Below, one piece after another: positions 45,891-54,301 of a stretch of DNA of 64,000 nt; the first letter of the stretch is position 1; every line of letters begins with the position of its first letter. The translations under genes and the position numbers were made by a program. The stretch comes from Streptomyces globisporus. Its GTDB lineage: Bacteria; Actinomycetota; Actinomycetes; Streptomycetales; Streptomycetaceae. The notes below the pieces were generated by a model. It had not been told where the DNA came from. It searched no databases and worked only from the letters and a program-made list of their open reading frames with translations. The DNA is taken from assembly GCA_014649555.1 (NCBI GenBank), contig BMTG01000005.1, positions 310,001-374,000 of the forward strand, read 5' to 3'.

Positions 45891-46352
45891 TCACTGCTTC
45901 TTCGGGTTGTGGGTGGTTTCCTTCACCGGCAGGTCGACCGTGATGGGGTCGGCCTTCTCGAAGTGCAGCTCGACGGAGACCTTCTCGCCCTGCTGGGGCT
46001 TCTGCTTGAGCTTCATGAACATGATGTGGTTGCCACCGCGTTCGAGATCGAGCTCGCCGTTCGCGGGCACCTCGAAAGAGGAGACCTCGCGCATCTTCTG
46101 GTCCTTCGTCTCGTGGATCGTGACGTCGTCGGAGAGCGGGCTGGTCACCGAGGTGAGCCGGTCCGCGGTGCCGCCGCTGTTCTGTACGACGAGGAAACCG
46201 GCGGCCATGTCGCTGACGGGCTGCGGCATGAAGGCGCCGACGACCTTGAGCTCCGGCGCGCCGCCCGACCCGCTGTCCGACGAGCACCCGGCCAGCGTCA
46301 GCCCGGTGGTGAGGGCGAGGACGCCGGCGAGAGCCGTGCGGCGGCGGTTCAC
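45891..46352 (-). CDS. Extracytoplasmic PCu(A)C copper chaperone lipoprotein (ECuC)
   Basis: A 153-residue lipoprotein. The lipobox LAGC gives lipidated C23. The PCu(A)C domain carries likely Cu(I) ligands H80, M87, H109 and M111; the spacing M-x21-H-x-M matches the family. It is anchored outside the membrane and passes copper to Sco-type proteins or cuproenzymes. The GTG start at 46352 overlaps the stop of the upstream sco gene (GTGA), coupling their translation. It is 14 bp before the CopC-CopD gene. Confidence 0.92.
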   Translation of the reverse strand: MNRRRTALAGVLALTTGLTLAGCSSDSGSGGAPELKVVGAFMPQPVSDMAAGFLVVQNSGGTADRLTSVTSPLSDDVTIHETKDQKMREVSSFEVPANGELDLERGGNHIMFMKLKQKPQQGEKVSVELHFEKADPITVDLPVKETTHNPKKQ

Positions 46353-47008
46353 GGCGCCTCCCCCTTGATCAGCTTGGGCAGGTCCTTGGTGTACTCCTCG
46401 GCGGAGGTGTCCTCGCCGTAGAGCACATACCCCTCGTCCGTCTTCGGGGAGAAGGCGATGACCTGGGCGCCGTGCATCGACACGACGGTCCCGTCCTTCT
46501 CCTTCTCCGGCGCGTCGATGCCGATGCCGATCTGCCGCGCCCCGGCCTGGATGGTCGGGAAGTCGCCGGTGAGACCGGTGAAGGTGGGGTCCTGGGCGGA
46601 GAGCCACTTGCCGAGCGAGGCGGGGGTGTCGCGCTCGGGGTCGGTGGTGACGAAGACGACCTGGAGCTTGTCCTGGTCGGCCTTGGGCAGCTCCCGCTTG
46701 GCGAGGGAGATGTTGCTCATGGTCAGCGGGCAGACGTCGGGGCAGTTGGTGTAGCCGAAGTAGATGAGCGTCGGCTTGCCCTTGGTCGCCTCGCGGAGGT
46801 CGTACTCCTTGCCGTTCGTGTCGGTGAGGACGAGGTTCGGCTTGGTGAACGGCTGGTCGAGGACGGTGGCGGCCTTGTCCTTCGGCGCGGCGCTGACGTC
46901 GGCGATCGCCGAGGAGCCCGTCTTGTCGTCACCGGAGCCGCAGGCGGAGAGGGCCAGTGCGGCCGCGGCGGCGAACGCCACGGCCGTCACTGCTTTTTTG
47001 TTGCGCAT
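46349..47008 (-). CDS. sco: Sco1/SenC copper metallochaperone lipoprotein
   Basis: A 219-residue lipoprotein with lipobox LSAC (C23) and a thioredoxin-like Sco domain. The copper-binding CPDVC motif is at 89-93 and the third ligand histidine is H179 (SMHG). Sco proteins deliver copper to the CuA site of cytochrome c oxidase or reduce its thiols; in S. lividans Sco also serves the DtpA/GlxA pathway. The ATG at 47008 gives a basic MRNKK leader. Its stop overlaps the start of the PCu(A)C gene. Confidence 0.94.
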   Translation of the reverse strand: MRNKKAVTAVAFAAAAALALSACGSGDDKTGSSAIADVSAAPKDKAATVLDQPFTKPNLVLTDTNGKEYDLREATKGKPTLIYFGYTNCPDVCPLTMSNISLAKRELPKADQDKLQVVFVTTDPERDTPASLGKWLSAQDPTFTGLTGDFPTIQAGARQIGIGIDAPEKEKDGTVVSMHGAQVIAFSPKTDEGYVLYGEDTSAEEYTKDLPKLIKGEAP

Positions 47009-47052
47009 GAAAGAGATGTCCTGAACGTGGTGCGGGTGAGGGAACCGGCCGG

Positions 47053-47802
47053 TCAGGCCGAGCGGCGGCGTCCGGCGAGCACGCCGAACGCGACACCGGC
47101 GACACCGATGACGATGCCGATGATGCCCAGGGTGCGGGCGGTGGTGTCGCTGGAGGAGGAGGACGCGGCGGCGTGGGTCTCCTTGGTCGAAGCGGCGGTG
47201 TCGGCGGCCTTGTGGTCGTCGCCCTCCTTGGCGTCGTCGGCCGCGCCACCGCCGTGGTGATCGTCGGAGGCGGCGGACAGCTTCAGGACCGGGGCGGGGC
47301 TGTCGGGCTCCTCGCCGCCCTCGGTGGGCTCCTCGATCCAGCGGACGACTTCCTTGTTGTCGTACGTCTGGATCGCCTTGAAGACGAGCTGGTCGGCGTC
47401 CTCGGGGAGCGCGCCGACGGAGACCGGGAACTGCTGGAAGTAGCCGGGGGCGATCTCGCTGTCGTCCGCGGTCCAGGTCACCTTGGAGACGGCCTCGGTG
47501 ATCTTCTTGCCGTGCACCTCGAGCGGCTTGTCGAGCTTGCTCTTGTCGATCTTGATGTCCCAGCCCGGGACAGCCTGCGGGGTGACGGACGACAGCGGGT
47601 GGTCGGCCGGGAAGTTGACTTCGAGCTTCACCGTCGAGGCCTGGTCGCGCTCGTTGGGGACCTTGAAGTTGAGCGTGGCGTATCCGCCCTTGGCGGCCTC
47701 GCCCACCGGCTGGACGCTGACATGGGCGGCGGCCGGGCCGGCGATCAGCAGGACGGTGGACGCGGCGACGCCACCGGCGAGGGCGATACGGGAAAGCTTC
47801 AT
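47053..47802 (-). CDS. ycnI: YcnI-family (DUF1775) copper-binding membrane protein
   Basis: A 249-residue exported protein. The signal peptide is cleaved before H37 (PAAAHVSVQP), giving the N-terminal histidine that binds Cu(II) in YcnI. The DUF1775 domain covers about 37-180 with conserved tryptophans. A His/Asp-rich linker (DDHHGGGAADDAKEGDDHKAAD) could bind extra metal. A C-terminal helix (about 222-242) followed by RRR anchors it. The start at 47802 follows GGAG. It is the first gene of the copper operon. Confidence 0.92.
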   Translation of the reverse strand: MKLSRIALAGGVAASTVLLIAGPAAAHVSVQPVGEAAKGGYATLNFKVPNERDQASTVKLEVNFPADHPLSSVTPQAVPGWDIKIDKSKLDKPLEVHGKKITEAVSKVTWTADDSEIAPGYFQQFPVSVGALPEDADQLVFKAIQTYDNKEVVRWIEEPTEGGEEPDSPAPVLKLSAASDDHHGGGAADDAKEGDDHKAADTAASTKETHAAASSSSSDTTARTLGIIGIVIGVAGVAFGVLAGRRRSA

Positions 47803-47900
47803 GGCAGGAATCTCCACAGGGAAACGGAACACGGTGGTCCGGCGCGCGGATGCGCGACGGCATCACGACACCTCGGGGTGCGGTTCCGCGCGGACGGTCG

Positions 47901-47920
47901 CGCGCACAGGGAAGTGCGCG
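47901..47920 (-). terminator. Weak hairpin upstream of the copper operon
   Basis: CGCGCAC (47901-47907) and GTGCGCG (47914-47920) form a 7-bp stem with a 6-nt loop after the leftward membrane gene that ends at 47953. It may separate that gene from ycnI. Confidence 0.45.
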
Positions 47921-47952
47921 AGCGGCCCGCGGGGCCCGGTGGAGGCGTCGCG

Positions 47953-48822
47953 TCAGGCTGCGAGGGCGTGCGGGGCCGGCGGCCCGCGCCTGATCACCAG
48001 GTGCTGCAGAGGATCCCCGGCGGTCGGCAGGGGGACGTCGTCGCCGTGGCGCGGAGCGCGCGGTCCGGCCACGAGCTGCTCCCGCTCCCCGGCCCGCAGC
48101 GCGTGGACGAGGGCGAGCGCCGCGCGCAGGGACCGGAGCCGGGCCCCGGCCGCCAGCGCCTGGGCGCTGTGGGCGGAGAGCCGGGCCAGCGCGAAGAGGG
48201 CGATCTCGCCGCGGCGCAGCAGCCAGCCGGAGGCGAGCGCGACGAGGACGTGCGCCAGGAACATCGGCAGGCTCGGCAGCATCGCGGTGACCGCGGCGCA
48301 GACCTGGGCGATGCCCGAGGCCCCGTCCCCTCCCGCCGACGCGGCGGCCTGGGCCGCCCCGGACGCGCCGCCCGCCCCGGGATGGCCGTGGCCCCCCGGG
48401 AGCGTCGACGGGTCGATGCCCGCGGAGGAGACGATGCGGTGGGCCTCGGCCGCGTTCAGCCGGGTCGTCCCTTCGCCGCACACGAGTCCGGAGGCGAACC
48501 GGATGAGCGGGTTGTCGCCGCCCGTGGTTCCGGCGGCGCCGGCCGGGGAACTGCCATGGCTGCCGTACGCGAAGAGCACGTGCAGGAGGATCTGCCCGCC
48601 GGCCAGCGCGCCCACGATGCCCGGAAGGGAACGCTCCCGTCCGGCGAGGAGGGCGGCGACGGCGAGGACGCCGAGGAATCCGGCGAGCAGCGTCCACGCG
48701 GGAACCGCCGTACCGGCGGCGAGCATGTGTCCGGCCGCGGACAGCACGACGCAGACCGCGGTGAACACCGCGGCCCTCATGAGCCGCAGACCGGCTCCGG
48801 CGCGTGCGAGAGGCGTGGACAT
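47953..48822 (-). CDS. Multipass membrane protein upstream of the copper operon
   Basis: A 289-residue protein with about five hydrophobic segments (roughly 14-36, 40-60, 66-88, 180-205, and a weaker one). A Gly/Ala/His-rich central loop (PGGHGHPGAGGASGAAQAAASAGG) lies between them, and the C-terminus is Arg-rich. It is not recognised as a known family. It is read in the same direction as ycnI, 150 bp upstream, and accompanies the copper genes in Streptomyces, so a role in that system is possible but unproved. The start at 48822 gives MSTPLARAGAG. Confidence 0.7.
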   Translation of the reverse strand: MSTPLARAGAGLRLMRAAVFTAVCVVLSAAGHMLAAGTAVPAWTLLAGFLGVLAVAALLAGRERSLPGIVGALAGGQILLHVLFAYGSHGSSPAGAAGTTGGDNPLIRFASGLVCGEGTTRLNAAEAHRIVSSAGIDPSTLPGGHGHPGAGGASGAAQAAASAGGDGASGIAQVCAAVTAMLPSLPMFLAHVLVALASGWLLRRGEIALFALARLSAHSAQALAAGARLRSLRAALALVHALRAGEREQLVAGPRAPRHGDDVPLPTAGDPLQHLVIRRGPPAPHALAA

Positions 48823-49076
48823 GGCCGGGACATCATCGCACTGCACCCCCGTCCGCCGTACGGCAGGTCCGGAAGATCAGCCTCCGTCCCCAACCGTGCT
48901 TGTTGCGCCTGTTCGCGGGGGATGTACGAACCAGTGGGCGCACTTCGGGAACCGGGAACGCGCCCCCGTTGACCTGCGACCGGGCCGTTCCATACACCGG
49001 GCGGCCGAATATCCACATCCGCCGAACGAGGGCTCTCCCACCCGATCCGTGCTTACGAAGTGCCGAGGGCGGCAAT

Positions 49077-49090
49077 ACGTATCGATACGT
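49077..49090. promoter_or_regulatory. 14-bp palindrome ACGTATCGATACGT
   Basis: A perfect palindrome lies 26 bp before the start of the ATP-binding protein gene at 49116, within a 293-bp divergent gap. Its AT-rich centre and place suggest a dimeric regulator-binding site or core promoter element. Confidence 0.45.
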
Positions 49091-49115
49091 CGAGCCGCAG
49101 CCAGGAGGCTGAAAG

Positions 49116-49610
49116 ATGAGCATCTGGTGGTCTCTCCATTTGCGGCGCGAAGCTGCGAGCGTTCCGCTCGCCCGTCGTTTTCTGCTCGGCACCATGGAAA
49201 CCGCGGGGGTGGATCCGGACATCTCCTTCGACCTGTCGGTCGCGCTCAGCGAAGCCTGTGCGAACGCCGTCGAGCACGGCGGCGACCGGACGGTGCTCGG
49301 GGATCCCGGGGATTCCGGGACCGGACGCCCTTCCGCGGACTCCGGGCAGTACCGGGTCACGGCTTATCTGGACGGCGAGAAATGCCGTATCGAGGTCAGT
49401 GACTCGGGGCCGGGATTTCCGGCCCGCCGCGCGCTTCGCCCAGCCGCGCATTCCCCTCAGGCCGAAGCCGATGCCGAAAGCGGCCGGGGCCTCGATCTGA
49501 TCCAGCAGCTCTCCGACCACGTGCAGTTCGGCAACCGGCCGGGCCGCGGCGCGGTGGTGAGCTTCGACAAGGTCCTCAAATGGCGCGAGGGCGCGCTGCT
49601 CACGGTGTAG
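49116..49610 (+). CDS. RsbW-like ATP-binding protein (anti-sigma-type HATPase)
   Basis: A 164-residue GHKL ATPase without a kinase dimerisation domain. The N-box is LSEACANAVEHGG (about 44-56), the G1 box is VSDSGPGFPARR (about 95-106), and a G2-like GRGLDLIQQLSDHV follows. This is the pattern of RsbW/SpoIIAB anti-sigma factors, of which Streptomyces has dozens. No sigma or anti-anti-sigma gene adjoins it; the PP2C phosphatase 2 kb away could be a partner. The start at 49116 follows AGGAGG. Confidence 0.88.
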   Translation: MSIWWSLHLRREAASVPLARRFLLGTMETAGVDPDISFDLSVALSEACANAVEHGGDRTVLGDPGDSGTGRPSADSGQYRVTAYLDGEKCRIEVSDSGPGFPARRALRPAAHSPQAEADAESGRGLDLIQQLSDHVQFGNRPGRGAVVSFDKVLKWREGALLTV

Positions 49611-49646
49611 TGAGCGGCGCGCCCCGGCGCGTGTCGTACGGCAGGG

Positions 49647-51128
49647 TCAGCCCTTCAGCTGCGCCATCCAGGCCTCCACCTCGTCCGCCCGGCGCGGCAG
49701 CGAGTCGGAGAGGTTCCGGTTGCCGTCCTCGGTGACGAGGATGTCGTCCTCGATCCGGACGCCGATGCCCCGGTACTCCTCGGGCACGGTCAGGTCGTCG
49801 GCCTGGAAGTACAGACCGGGCTCGACCGTCAGGCAGACGCCCGGCTCCAGCGTGCCGTTGACGTACGTCTCGGTGCGCGCGGCGGCGCAGTCGTGGACGT
49901 CCATGCCGAGCATGTGGCCGGTGCCGTGCAGGGTCCAGCGGCGCTGGAGGCCCAGCTCCAGGACCTTGTCCACGGACAGGTCGCCGAGCAGACCCCACGC
50001 GACGAGCTTCTCGGCGAGCACGCGCTGCGCGGCGTCGTGGAAGTCGCGGTAGTCGGCACCGGGCTTCACGGCGGCGATGCCCGCCTCCTGGGCCTCGTAC
50101 ACCGCGTCGTAGATCTTGCGCTGCAGCGGCGAGAACGTGCCGTTGATCGGCAGGGTGCGCGTCACGTCGGCGGTGTAGAGGTCGTTGGTCTCGACCCCGG
50201 CGTCCAGGAGCAGCAGTTCGCCCGCGCGGACGGCGCCGTCGTTGCGGACCCAGTGCAGGGTGGTGGCGTGCGGCCCCGCGGCGCAGATCGAGCCGTAGCC
50301 GATGTCGTTGCCCTCGATGCGGGCGCGTAGGAAGAACGTGCCCTCGATGAAGCGCTCGCTGGTCGCCTCGGCCTTGTCGAGGCTCTTCACGACGTCCTCG
50401 AAGCCGCGCGCGGTGGCGTCGCACGCCTTCTGCAGCTCGGCGATCTCGAAGGCGTCCTTCACCAGGCGGGCCTCGGAGAGGTAGACGCGCAGCTCCTCGT
50501 CGCGCTCCGCGGTGACCTTGTCGGTGAGGGCGGCCTCGATGGCGGCGTCGTGGCCGCGGACGTTACGGACCGGGCCGGTGGCCTCGGTCAGCGCGGCGGG
50601 CAGCTCGCGGACGTCCTTCGCGGGGATGCCCAGCAGCTGCTCGGCCTCGGTGAGGGAGTTGCGGCGGCCGACCCAGAGCTCGCCCTGGCCGTCGAGCCAG
50701 AACTCGCCGTTCTCCCGGTTGGAGCGCGGCAGCAGGTAGATGGTGGCCTCGTGGCCGGTGCCGCCCGTCGGCTCCAGGACGAGGACGCCGTCCTGCGTCT
50801 GGTCACCGGTGAGGTACGCGTACTCGGTGGAGGCGCGGAAGGCGTACTCGGTGTCGTTGGAGCGGGTCTTCAGGTTGCCCGCAGGAATGACCAGGCGCTC
50901 GCCGGGGAAGCGGGCGGAAAGCGCGGCGCGGCGGTTCGCGGTGTGCTCGGCCTGGGGGATCGGCTGGAGGTCATGGAGCTCGGTGTCGGCCCAGCCCGAC
51001 TTCATGTTCTCGGCGAGCTCGTCGGAGACGGCCGGGTAGAGGCCGTTCTTCCGCTGCTTGATCGCCTCCGCTGCTTCGTTCTCTTCGGTCTCCTGCTCCG
51101 GGGTCTCCGGGATGAGCTCCTCAGACAC
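49647..51128 (-). CDS. pepP: Xaa-Pro aminopeptidase P
   Basis: A 493-residue M24B metallopeptidase releasing N-terminal residues next to proline. An N-terminal aminopeptidase-P domain (about 50-200) precedes the pita-bread catalytic domain. The metal ligands are visible: D and D in LLDAGVETNDLYTADVTRT, H in HGTGHMLGMDVHD, E in LTVEPGLY and E in GVRIEDDILV. The acidic leader (SEELIPETPEQETEENEAAEAIKQRKNG) is typical of Streptomyces PepP. The GTG start at 51128 follows AAGGAG with nine bases of spacing. Confidence 0.95.
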   Translation of the reverse strand: MSEELIPETPEQETEENEAAEAIKQRKNGLYPAVSDELAENMKSGWADTELHDLQPIPQAEHTANRRAALSARFPGERLVIPAGNLKTRSNDTEYAFRASTEYAYLTGDQTQDGVLVLEPTGGTGHEATIYLLPRSNRENGEFWLDGQGELWVGRRNSLTEAEQLLGIPAKDVRELPAALTEATGPVRNVRGHDAAIEAALTDKVTAERDEELRVYLSEARLVKDAFEIAELQKACDATARGFEDVVKSLDKAEATSERFIEGTFFLRARIEGNDIGYGSICAAGPHATTLHWVRNDGAVRAGELLLLDAGVETNDLYTADVTRTLPINGTFSPLQRKIYDAVYEAQEAGIAAVKPGADYRDFHDAAQRVLAEKLVAWGLLGDLSVDKVLELGLQRRWTLHGTGHMLGMDVHDCAAARTETYVNGTLEPGVCLTVEPGLYFQADDLTVPEEYRGIGVRIEDDILVTEDGNRNLSDSLPRRADEVEAWMAQLKG

Positions 51129-51257
51129 GATTTGTCTCTCCTTGATACGACACTGGACCATCACCCATCGTACGGGCGTACGGAAGGGGGCCCAGGGTCG
51201 AAGGACCTGTTACCGGAGAGAGCGTCGCGGAGAGCTTCGCGGGGGGCGGCCGAGGCG

Positions 51258-52628
51258 TCAGTCGAAGTGGGCGGCGAGGATCACGACGTCCTCGGTGGAG
51301 TCGCTCCGGTCGAGGCCGTCGGGGAGCATCGTGCGCAGGACGCGGTCGGCCACGGCCGCCGGATCGTGCCGGTCCGCCTTCGGTACGGAAGCGGCGGCGG
51401 AGTGCAGCCGGGCGAAGGCGCGGTCCATCGCGTCCCCGGTGCGGCGCAGCAGCCCGTCCGTGTAGAGCAGTACCGTTTCGCCGGGCGCGGGGCTGAACTC
51501 CACGCTCGGCGCCTCCCAGCAGGCGAGCATCCCGAGCGGGGCGGAGAGCGTCGTCTCGACGTACTCGCAGCGCCGGTCGCCGAGGATCAGCGGCGGGGTG
51601 TGCCCGGCCCCGGCCAGCACGACCTTGCGGGCGGCGGGCTCGCAGTAGGCGAACAGGGCGGTCGCGGTCCGCGCGGGTTCGGTGAGCCGCAGCAGCAGTT
51701 CCAGATCGGAGAGTACGGCGACGGGGTCCTCGCCCTCCATCACCGCGTACGCCCGCAGACTGGCGCGGAGCCGGCCCATCGCGGCCATCGCGCTCGGCCC
51801 GGACCCGCCGACGGAGCCGACGGCCAGGCCGAGGGTGCGGTCGGGCAGCGGCAGCGCGTCGTACCAGTCGCCGCCGCCGCGGGGGCCCGTGCGGTGCCGG
51901 GCGGCGAGTTGGACGCCGGGGATCCGGGGGAGCCGTCTTGGCAGCAGCTCCTCGGCGACGGCGGCGACGTCCGCCCGGGCGCGCTCCAGCTCGATCAGGC
52001 GGGCCAGGTGCTCGGTGGCGTAGCGCGCGTAGAGGCCGGCGAGATGGCGCTGCTTCTGGGCGGGCTCGGCCGGTTCGTCGTAGAGCCAGAGCGCCGCGCC
52101 GAGCCGGCCGGCCGCATCGGAGGCGAGGGGGAGGGCGTAGCTCGCGGCGTAGCCGAGCCGGGTCGCGACCTCGCGGTGCCGGGGGTCGAGGTCCTGCTCG
52201 CCGAGCAGGTCGGGGCCGGCGATGCCGTTGGCCGTGTCCGGCAGCCCGTCGAGGACGCGGCCGAGGCCCGTGGCGGCGCGCGGCACGGTCTCGAAGTGCC
52301 CGAGCTCGGCGTGGGTGAGCCCGAGACCGCGGGTGGCACAAGGGCCTTCGCCGTTCGCCGGTTCCAGAACGAGAAGCCCGCGGCGGGCCCCGACGAGGGC
52401 GGCTCCGGCCTGCAACAGCTCGTCGAGGGCGGAGTCGAGGGTGCTCGTCGCGGCCAGCCGCTCGGTGAGTTCGTGCAGGGTCGTGAGGTCCGACACCCAG
52501 CCCGCCAGGCGGTCCTGGATGAAGGCTCCGGGTGGTCCCGGGACCTCTGTCAGGGGTGCGGGAGTCTGCGTTGAAACCGGAACCTCTGGATCGATTCCAG
52601 CCACTTTCGGCAGGTGTGGGGCGCTCAT
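51258..52628 (-). CDS. PP2C-family serine/threonine phosphatase with GAF domain
   Basis: A 456-residue SpoIIE/RsbU-type phosphatase. A GAF-like domain covers about 50-220 and the PP2C domain about 230-456 (GGGDWYDALPLPD, VGSVGGSGPSAMAAMGRL, GAGHTPPLIL, LYTDGLL, STEDVVILAAHFD). The second metal-binding motif, usually GDVxGxG, reads VGSVGGSG, so a key aspartate is replaced and activity may be reduced. Such proteins dephosphorylate anti-anti-sigma factors. The start at 52628 has normal codon bias; the frame stays open to 52745 through atypical codons including a TTA. Confidence 0.82.
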   Translation of the reverse strand: MSAPHLPKVAGIDPEVPVSTQTPAPLTEVPGPPGAFIQDRLAGWVSDLTTLHELTERLAATSTLDSALDELLQAGAALVGARRGLLVLEPANGEGPCATRGLGLTHAELGHFETVPRAATGLGRVLDGLPDTANGIAGPDLLGEQDLDPRHREVATRLGYAASYALPLASDAAGRLGAALWLYDEPAEPAQKQRHLAGLYARYATEHLARLIELERARADVAAVAEELLPRRLPRIPGVQLAARHRTGPRGGGDWYDALPLPDRTLGLAVGSVGGSGPSAMAAMGRLRASLRAYAVMEGEDPVAVLSDLELLLRLTEPARTATALFAYCEPAARKVVLAGAGHTPPLILGDRRCEYVETTLSAPLGMLACWEAPSVEFSPAPGETVLLYTDGLLRRTGDAMDRAFARLHSAAASVPKADRHDPAAVADRVLRTMLPDGLDRSDSTEDVVILAAHFD

Positions 52629-53362
52629 GGCAGCCAGCTTTCCGACCGGTGCGATTCGTCGAATAGCATCGCAAACCCCCATGTGATTCTGCGCCACTAT
52701 CAGTGCATCCACATGTACACGCACAAGTAACCCGATGTCCAGCATTGTCCCTTCGGGGACCGGGCGATTCGTGCTCTACCAGTGTTGGTTAACTTGGCCA
52801 AAAAATGCACCCTATGGACGCTATTTACGATCGACTGGGGCCGTTCGACAGGGGTACCTCCGGGGTCAGGTCGCCGGAGGAGCGTCATCCCGGGCATGCT
52901 GGGTACGTAAACGGTGATGCGCGGGCGCAGTTGTGATCGCCCAGGAACCCGGCAGCGGGTTCGGGCGTCCTAACCCGTGAACGTGACGCCCCCGCCCCGG
53001 ACGGCGGGGTTCGCACCAGGGACGGCAGGCGAGGCGCAGGCCACCCTCGCCCGCGACCGCCGGCCCGGCTCGACCCGCTCGGTTCGACCCGCACGACTCC
53101 GCCGGAGCAGCACGACTCCGCTCGGTCGGTGAGACCTTGTCCGGTTCGACTCCGCTCGACTCTGCTCGGTTCGGCTCTGTTCCACCTCGGATCGGTTCCT
53201 TTTCGGATCGATTCCATTCGGCTCGGCTCACGCTCGGTATCGACAGCACGCCCGTACCGCGGAACTGACGAGCACGTACGCACAGCGAAGAGATACGCAC
53301 GTGGTGTCACGCACGCGTGGTGCCATGTGGACTCGGCGTTCAACGGAAAGGAACGAGCGCTC
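52629..53362. other. 734-bp region without a supported gene
   Basis: Between the PP2C gene and the primase-like gene no frame shows codon bias with a start signal. The left part (52640-52850) has lower GC and probably holds promoters. The right part (about 53040-53250) is a low-complexity stretch built from many variants of TCGGTTCGACTCCGCTC. Annotated open frames across it, such as the Arg/Ser/Glu-rich leftward one, look like composition artefacts. Confidence 0.6.
53079..53240. repeat. Degenerate short repeats of the GCTCGGTTCGACTC type
   Basis: The segment contains GCTCGGTTCGAC, GCACGACTCCG, CACGACTCCGCTCGG, CGGTTCGACTCCGCTCG, ACTCTGCTCGGTTCGG, CTCGGATCGGTTCC, TTCGGATCGATTCC and TTCGGCTCGGCTC in succession. 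The units are 12-17 bp and diverged. It lies upstream of the primase-like gene. Confidence 0.65.
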
Positions 53363-54106
53363 ATGCGCGAGATCCTCGGAAGGCGACGCAGGCTCCGGCT
53401 CCGGCGCAAGGAGGCGACCGCCCGGCTCGACGCGGCTCTGACCTGCGCCACCGTATGGCAGTGGCCCGTGCTACCCGGAGTGGGGACGGCGCAGGCCGCC
53501 GACCCGTACGGCGAGAGCGCCGGCCTCGGCTGTGCCTGCCCCGAACCCGACTGCGCCGTACCGGGCGCACACCCCTTCGACCCCGGCCTGCTGGCGGCCA
53601 CCACGGACGGGCGCATGGTGCGCTGGTGGTGGACCAACCGCCCCGCCGCCCCCGTGCTGCTGGCGACCGGGGGCCGGGCGCCCTGCGCGGTGAGCCTGCC
53701 CGCCGTGGCCGGCGCCCGAGCGCTGAGCGCCCTCGACGCGCTGGGCATGCGGCTGGGCCCCGTCGTGGCGACGCCGACCCGGTGGTCGCTGCTGGTCGCC
53801 CCGTACAGCCTGGAGCGGCTCGGCGAACTGCTGTACGCGAAGGACTGGGTGCCCAGCTCGCTCCGGTTCCACGGCGAGGGCGGCTATCTCGTCCTGCCGC
53901 CGTCCCGCACGGGCGCGGGCCAGGTCCGCTGGGAGCGGCCCCCGGGGGTGCCCGGAGCGTCCGCCTCCTCGGTGTCGCGCGGGCGGGCGGAGGGCGGCGC
54001 TCCGGTGGCCGCGTCCCCCTGGCTCCCGGATGTCGGAGCGGTTCTCGACGCCTTGGTCGAGGCGAGCACCGGTGCGCCGGGCGGGGGCAGCCGGCTCGCT
54101 TACTGA
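53363..54106 (+). CDS. Primase/polymerase-like protein (bifunctional prim-pol N-terminal family)
   Basis: A 247-residue protein conserved in Streptomyces and usually named for the bifunctional primase/polymerase N-terminal domain. Visible elements are WPVLPGVG, the cysteine cluster CACPEPDCAVPGAHPFDPG (a likely zinc site, about 54-72), MVRWWWTNRPAAPVLLATG and FHGEGGYLVLPPS. Catalytic acidic residues of a true prim-pol are not obvious, so it may bind nucleotides or DNA without polymerising. The start MREILGRRRR has AAAGGA eleven bases upstream and matches relatives from memory. A hairpin follows at 54170. Confidence 0.8.
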   Translation: MREILGRRRRLRLRRKEATARLDAALTCATVWQWPVLPGVGTAQAADPYGESAGLGCACPEPDCAVPGAHPFDPGLLAATTDGRMVRWWWTNRPAAPVLLATGGRAPCAVSLPAVAGARALSALDALGMRLGPVVATPTRWSLLVAPYSLERLGELLYAKDWVPSSLRFHGEGGYLVLPPSRTGAGQVRWERPPGVPGASASSVSRGRAEGGAPVAASPWLPDVGAVLDALVEASTGAPGGGSRLAY

Positions 54107-54169
54107 CGTCCTGGGGCTCCGGGCCGGCCCGGCGTCTGCTGACGCCCTTCGTAAGGGGCAGCCCGGCGT

Positions 54170-54197
54170 CCGGCTCACTCGAACGGGTGTGAGCCGG
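54170..54197 (+). terminator. Terminator after the primase-like gene
   Basis: CCGGCTCAC (54170-54178) and GTGAGCCGG (54189-54197) form a 9-bp stem with a 10-nt loop, 64 bp after the stop codon. Confidence 0.65.
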
Positions 54198-54301
54198 TCG
54201 GGATCCGAGGTAATCGGGTGCCGGGCGCCCCGGCGGCACCCATTCCGTCGATATCGTCGGCCCGTCGTCAGGAATTCCGCGCAGTTGCCAGGTGGGCCAC
54301 C

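Noticed and set aside
46349-48697. A 782-codon frame joining Sco to upstream sequence
   Set aside because: Only the last 219 codons encode the Sco lipoprotein with its own ATG and signal peptide; the upstream part is antisense-like composition over ycnI and the membrane gene.
53079-53240. The repeat block as a CRISPR array
   Set aside because: Units differ in length and sequence, there are no constant repeats with unique spacers, and no cas genes are nearby.
52970-53300. A leftward Arg/Ser/Glu-rich open frame over the repeat block
   Set aside because: It results from repeated CGGTTCGACTC units, lacks a ribosome site and shows no codon-position bias.
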